Source: Ferruginibacter sp.
GTDB taxonomy: Bacteria > Bacteroidota > Bacteroidia > Chitinophagales > Chitinophagaceae
Assembly: GCA_018057635.1 (NCBI GenBank)
Contig: JAGPDJ010000106.1
Location: 1 to 7,551, forward strand
DNA length: 7,551 bases
Reading direction: 5' to 3'
The stretch's first letter is position 1; the number at the start of each line of letters is the position of its first letter. Below the pieces are notes generated by a model. The model ran no database searches and had not been told where the DNA came from. It worked only from the letters and a program-made list of their open reading frames with translations. Positions 6,602-7,551 of this stretch are shown one piece after another. The position numbers were made by a program, and so were the translations under genes.

Positions 6602-7551
6602 TTACCTGCCGGCAAATGCTAATACTTTTGAAACAATAAATGCCTGTTGTTCTTCATCCAGTTCTGTATGAATAGGCAAAGAGATAACTCTTTCTGTTAG
6701 CCAGTCGGTTTCGGGCAGGTTAAAGTTACTGCCGCCAAATGCATCAAACATTTTCTGCCTGTGTGCCGGTACCGGGTAATAGATCATGGATGGTACGCCA
6801 TTATCAGCCAGGAACTGGTGCAATGCATCCCTGTTTATATCATGCAATAACAAAGTGTACTGATGAAATACATGTTTGTTATTCGCATCCCTGTAAGGAG
6901 TTTCTATTTTCTTATTACCAGCAAATGCCGCATCATAATAATCTGCTGCTTTGCGCCTGGCTGTAATATATTCGTCCAGGTGTTTCAGTTTTATATCAAG
7001 GATTGCTGCCTGCATGGTATCTAACCTCGAGTTACAACCAACAACATCGTGATAATATCTTTTGCTCTGTCCATGTGATGCGATCATTTTCAATTGCGTG
7101 GCTAACTGATCATCATCAGTAAATATGGCCCCACCGTCGCCAAATGCACCCAGGTTTTTAGAAGGATAAAACGATGTGCAGCCGATATGCCCTATACTTC
7201 CTGTCTTTTTAGTAGAACCATCAGAAAATGTATAATCATTACCAATTGCCTGCGCATTGTCTTCTAATACAAATAAATTGTGCGCTTCAGCAATTTTCAT
7301 AATTTCTTCCATATTGGCAGCATGGCCATACAGGTGAACCGGAATAATCGCCTTTGTTTTAGAAGTAATTGCTTTTTTAATAGCTGCAGGATCTATGCAA
7401 AAGGTTTTCTTGTCAACTTCCACAAATACAGGCTTGATGTTCAGCAATGCCGCTACTTCCACTGTTGCTATCTAGGTAAAGGAGGGAGTAATCACTTCAT
7501 CTCCCGGTTTTAAACCAAGTGCCATCATCGCTATCTGAAGCGCATCGGTAC
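6602..7551 (-). pseudogene. DegT/DnrJ/EryC1/StrS sugar aminotransferase, 5' end cut off and interrupted by an in-frame amber codon
   Basis: A PLP-dependent (fold type I) enzyme that transfers an amino group, usually from glutamate, to a keto-sugar nucleotide. From the right edge the frame reads TDALQIAMMALGLKPGDEV then ITPSFT, hits TAG at 7474-7472, and continues in the same frame with IATVEVAALLNIKPVFVEVD to TAA 6604-6602. The downstream part (286 residues from GTG 7462) has EDNAQAIG (67-74; D68 and Q71 contact PLP), the lysine K102 in SFYPSKNLGAFGDGGAI (97-113) that forms the internal aldimine, HGQSKRYYHDVVGCNSRLDTMQAAIL (130-155, adjoining blocks) and a normal C-terminus. It most resembles WbpE/FdtB-like enzymes; the substrate is unknown. 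About 60-70 further N-terminal residues would lie beyond the window. TAG falls where the family normally has Tyr, so this is a nonsense mutation or a base-call error near the end. GTG 7462 is unlikely to be a true start because it would remove the PLP-phosphate-binding GT region. Confidence 0.85.
7472..7474 (-). other. In-frame TAG (amber) inside the aminotransferase gene
   Basis: It separates ...ITPSFT from IATVEVAALL... with no frame change. The family consensus here is TPSFTYIAT or close to it, so one substitution of a Tyr codon (TAC or TAT to TAG) explains it. The other six complete genes end in TAA or TGA and none in TAG. Confidence 0.9.

Noticed and set aside
7460..7462. GTG as the true start of the aminotransferase
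   Set aside because: The 25 residues before the amber codon match the family in the same frame, and starting here would delete the PLP-phosphate-binding GT/DALQ region; the open frame begins here only because of the TAG.
7472..7474. TAG as a programmed pyrrolysine-type recoding site
   Set aside because: The site is a tyrosine in ordinary family members, no such recoding is known for this family, and nothing in the flanking sequence suggests it; mutation or base error is simpler.
7547..7551. Window ending in GGTAC (part of a KpnI site) as a sign of a clone end
   Set aside because: A single 5-base match at one edge is easily chance, and the left edge shows no matching site.
1..7551. tRNA, rRNA, CRISPR array, insertion sequence or riboswitch
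   Set aside because: Coding genes fill nearly all of the window, gaps are at most 116 bases, and no regularly spaced repeats, transposase motifs or terminal inverted repeats were seen.

Overview
The window looks like one end of a polysaccharide locus (O-antigen, capsule or exopolysaccharide) from a member of the Bacteroidota, possibly a Chitinophagaceae-like organism. This assignment is inference. It rests on the AT-rich sequence, A-rich leaders mostly without a Shine-Dalgarno sequence, TAA as the favoured stop codon, and the style of the protein sequences. No rRNA or other taxonomic marker is present.

Layout. Bases 1-248 on the + strand hold the 3' end of a gene for a protein ending in a LOTUS/OST-HTH RNA-binding domain. 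It converges on the main gene block across a 38-base gap and seems to mark the edge of the locus. Everything else lies on the - strand and is transcribed right to left: a DegT/DnrJ/EryC1/StrS sugar aminotransferase (cut by the right window edge and broken by an in-frame amber codon), UDP-glucose 6-dehydrogenase (ugd), UDP-glucuronate decarboxylase (uxs), a TviB/WbpO-type UDP-N-acetylhexosamine 6-dehydrogenase, a WbpP/TviC-type UDP-N-acetylhexosamine 4-epimerase, rmlC and rmlD. Gaps are 23, 50, 116, 56 and 38 bases, and rmlC/rmlD overlap by 4 bases, so one operon is likely. The promoter would lie beyond the right edge.

How the genes work together. All seven enzymes are cytoplasmic and make or modify activated sugars. 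Ugd and Uxs form UDP-glucose -> UDP-glucuronate -> UDP-xylose. The TviB-like and WbpP-like pair should convert UDP-GlcNAc to UDP-GalNAc uronic acid. RmlC and RmlD are the last two steps to dTDP-L-rhamnose; RmlA and RmlB are not in the window. The aminotransferase would put an amino group on a keto-sugar nucleotide. No glycosyltransferase, flippase, polymerase or export gene is present.

I found no new type of system here. The points most worth checking are the amber codon at a conserved site in the aminotransferase and the LOTUS-domain protein at the boundary. The rest is a fairly standard, compact sugar-nucleotide cassette.
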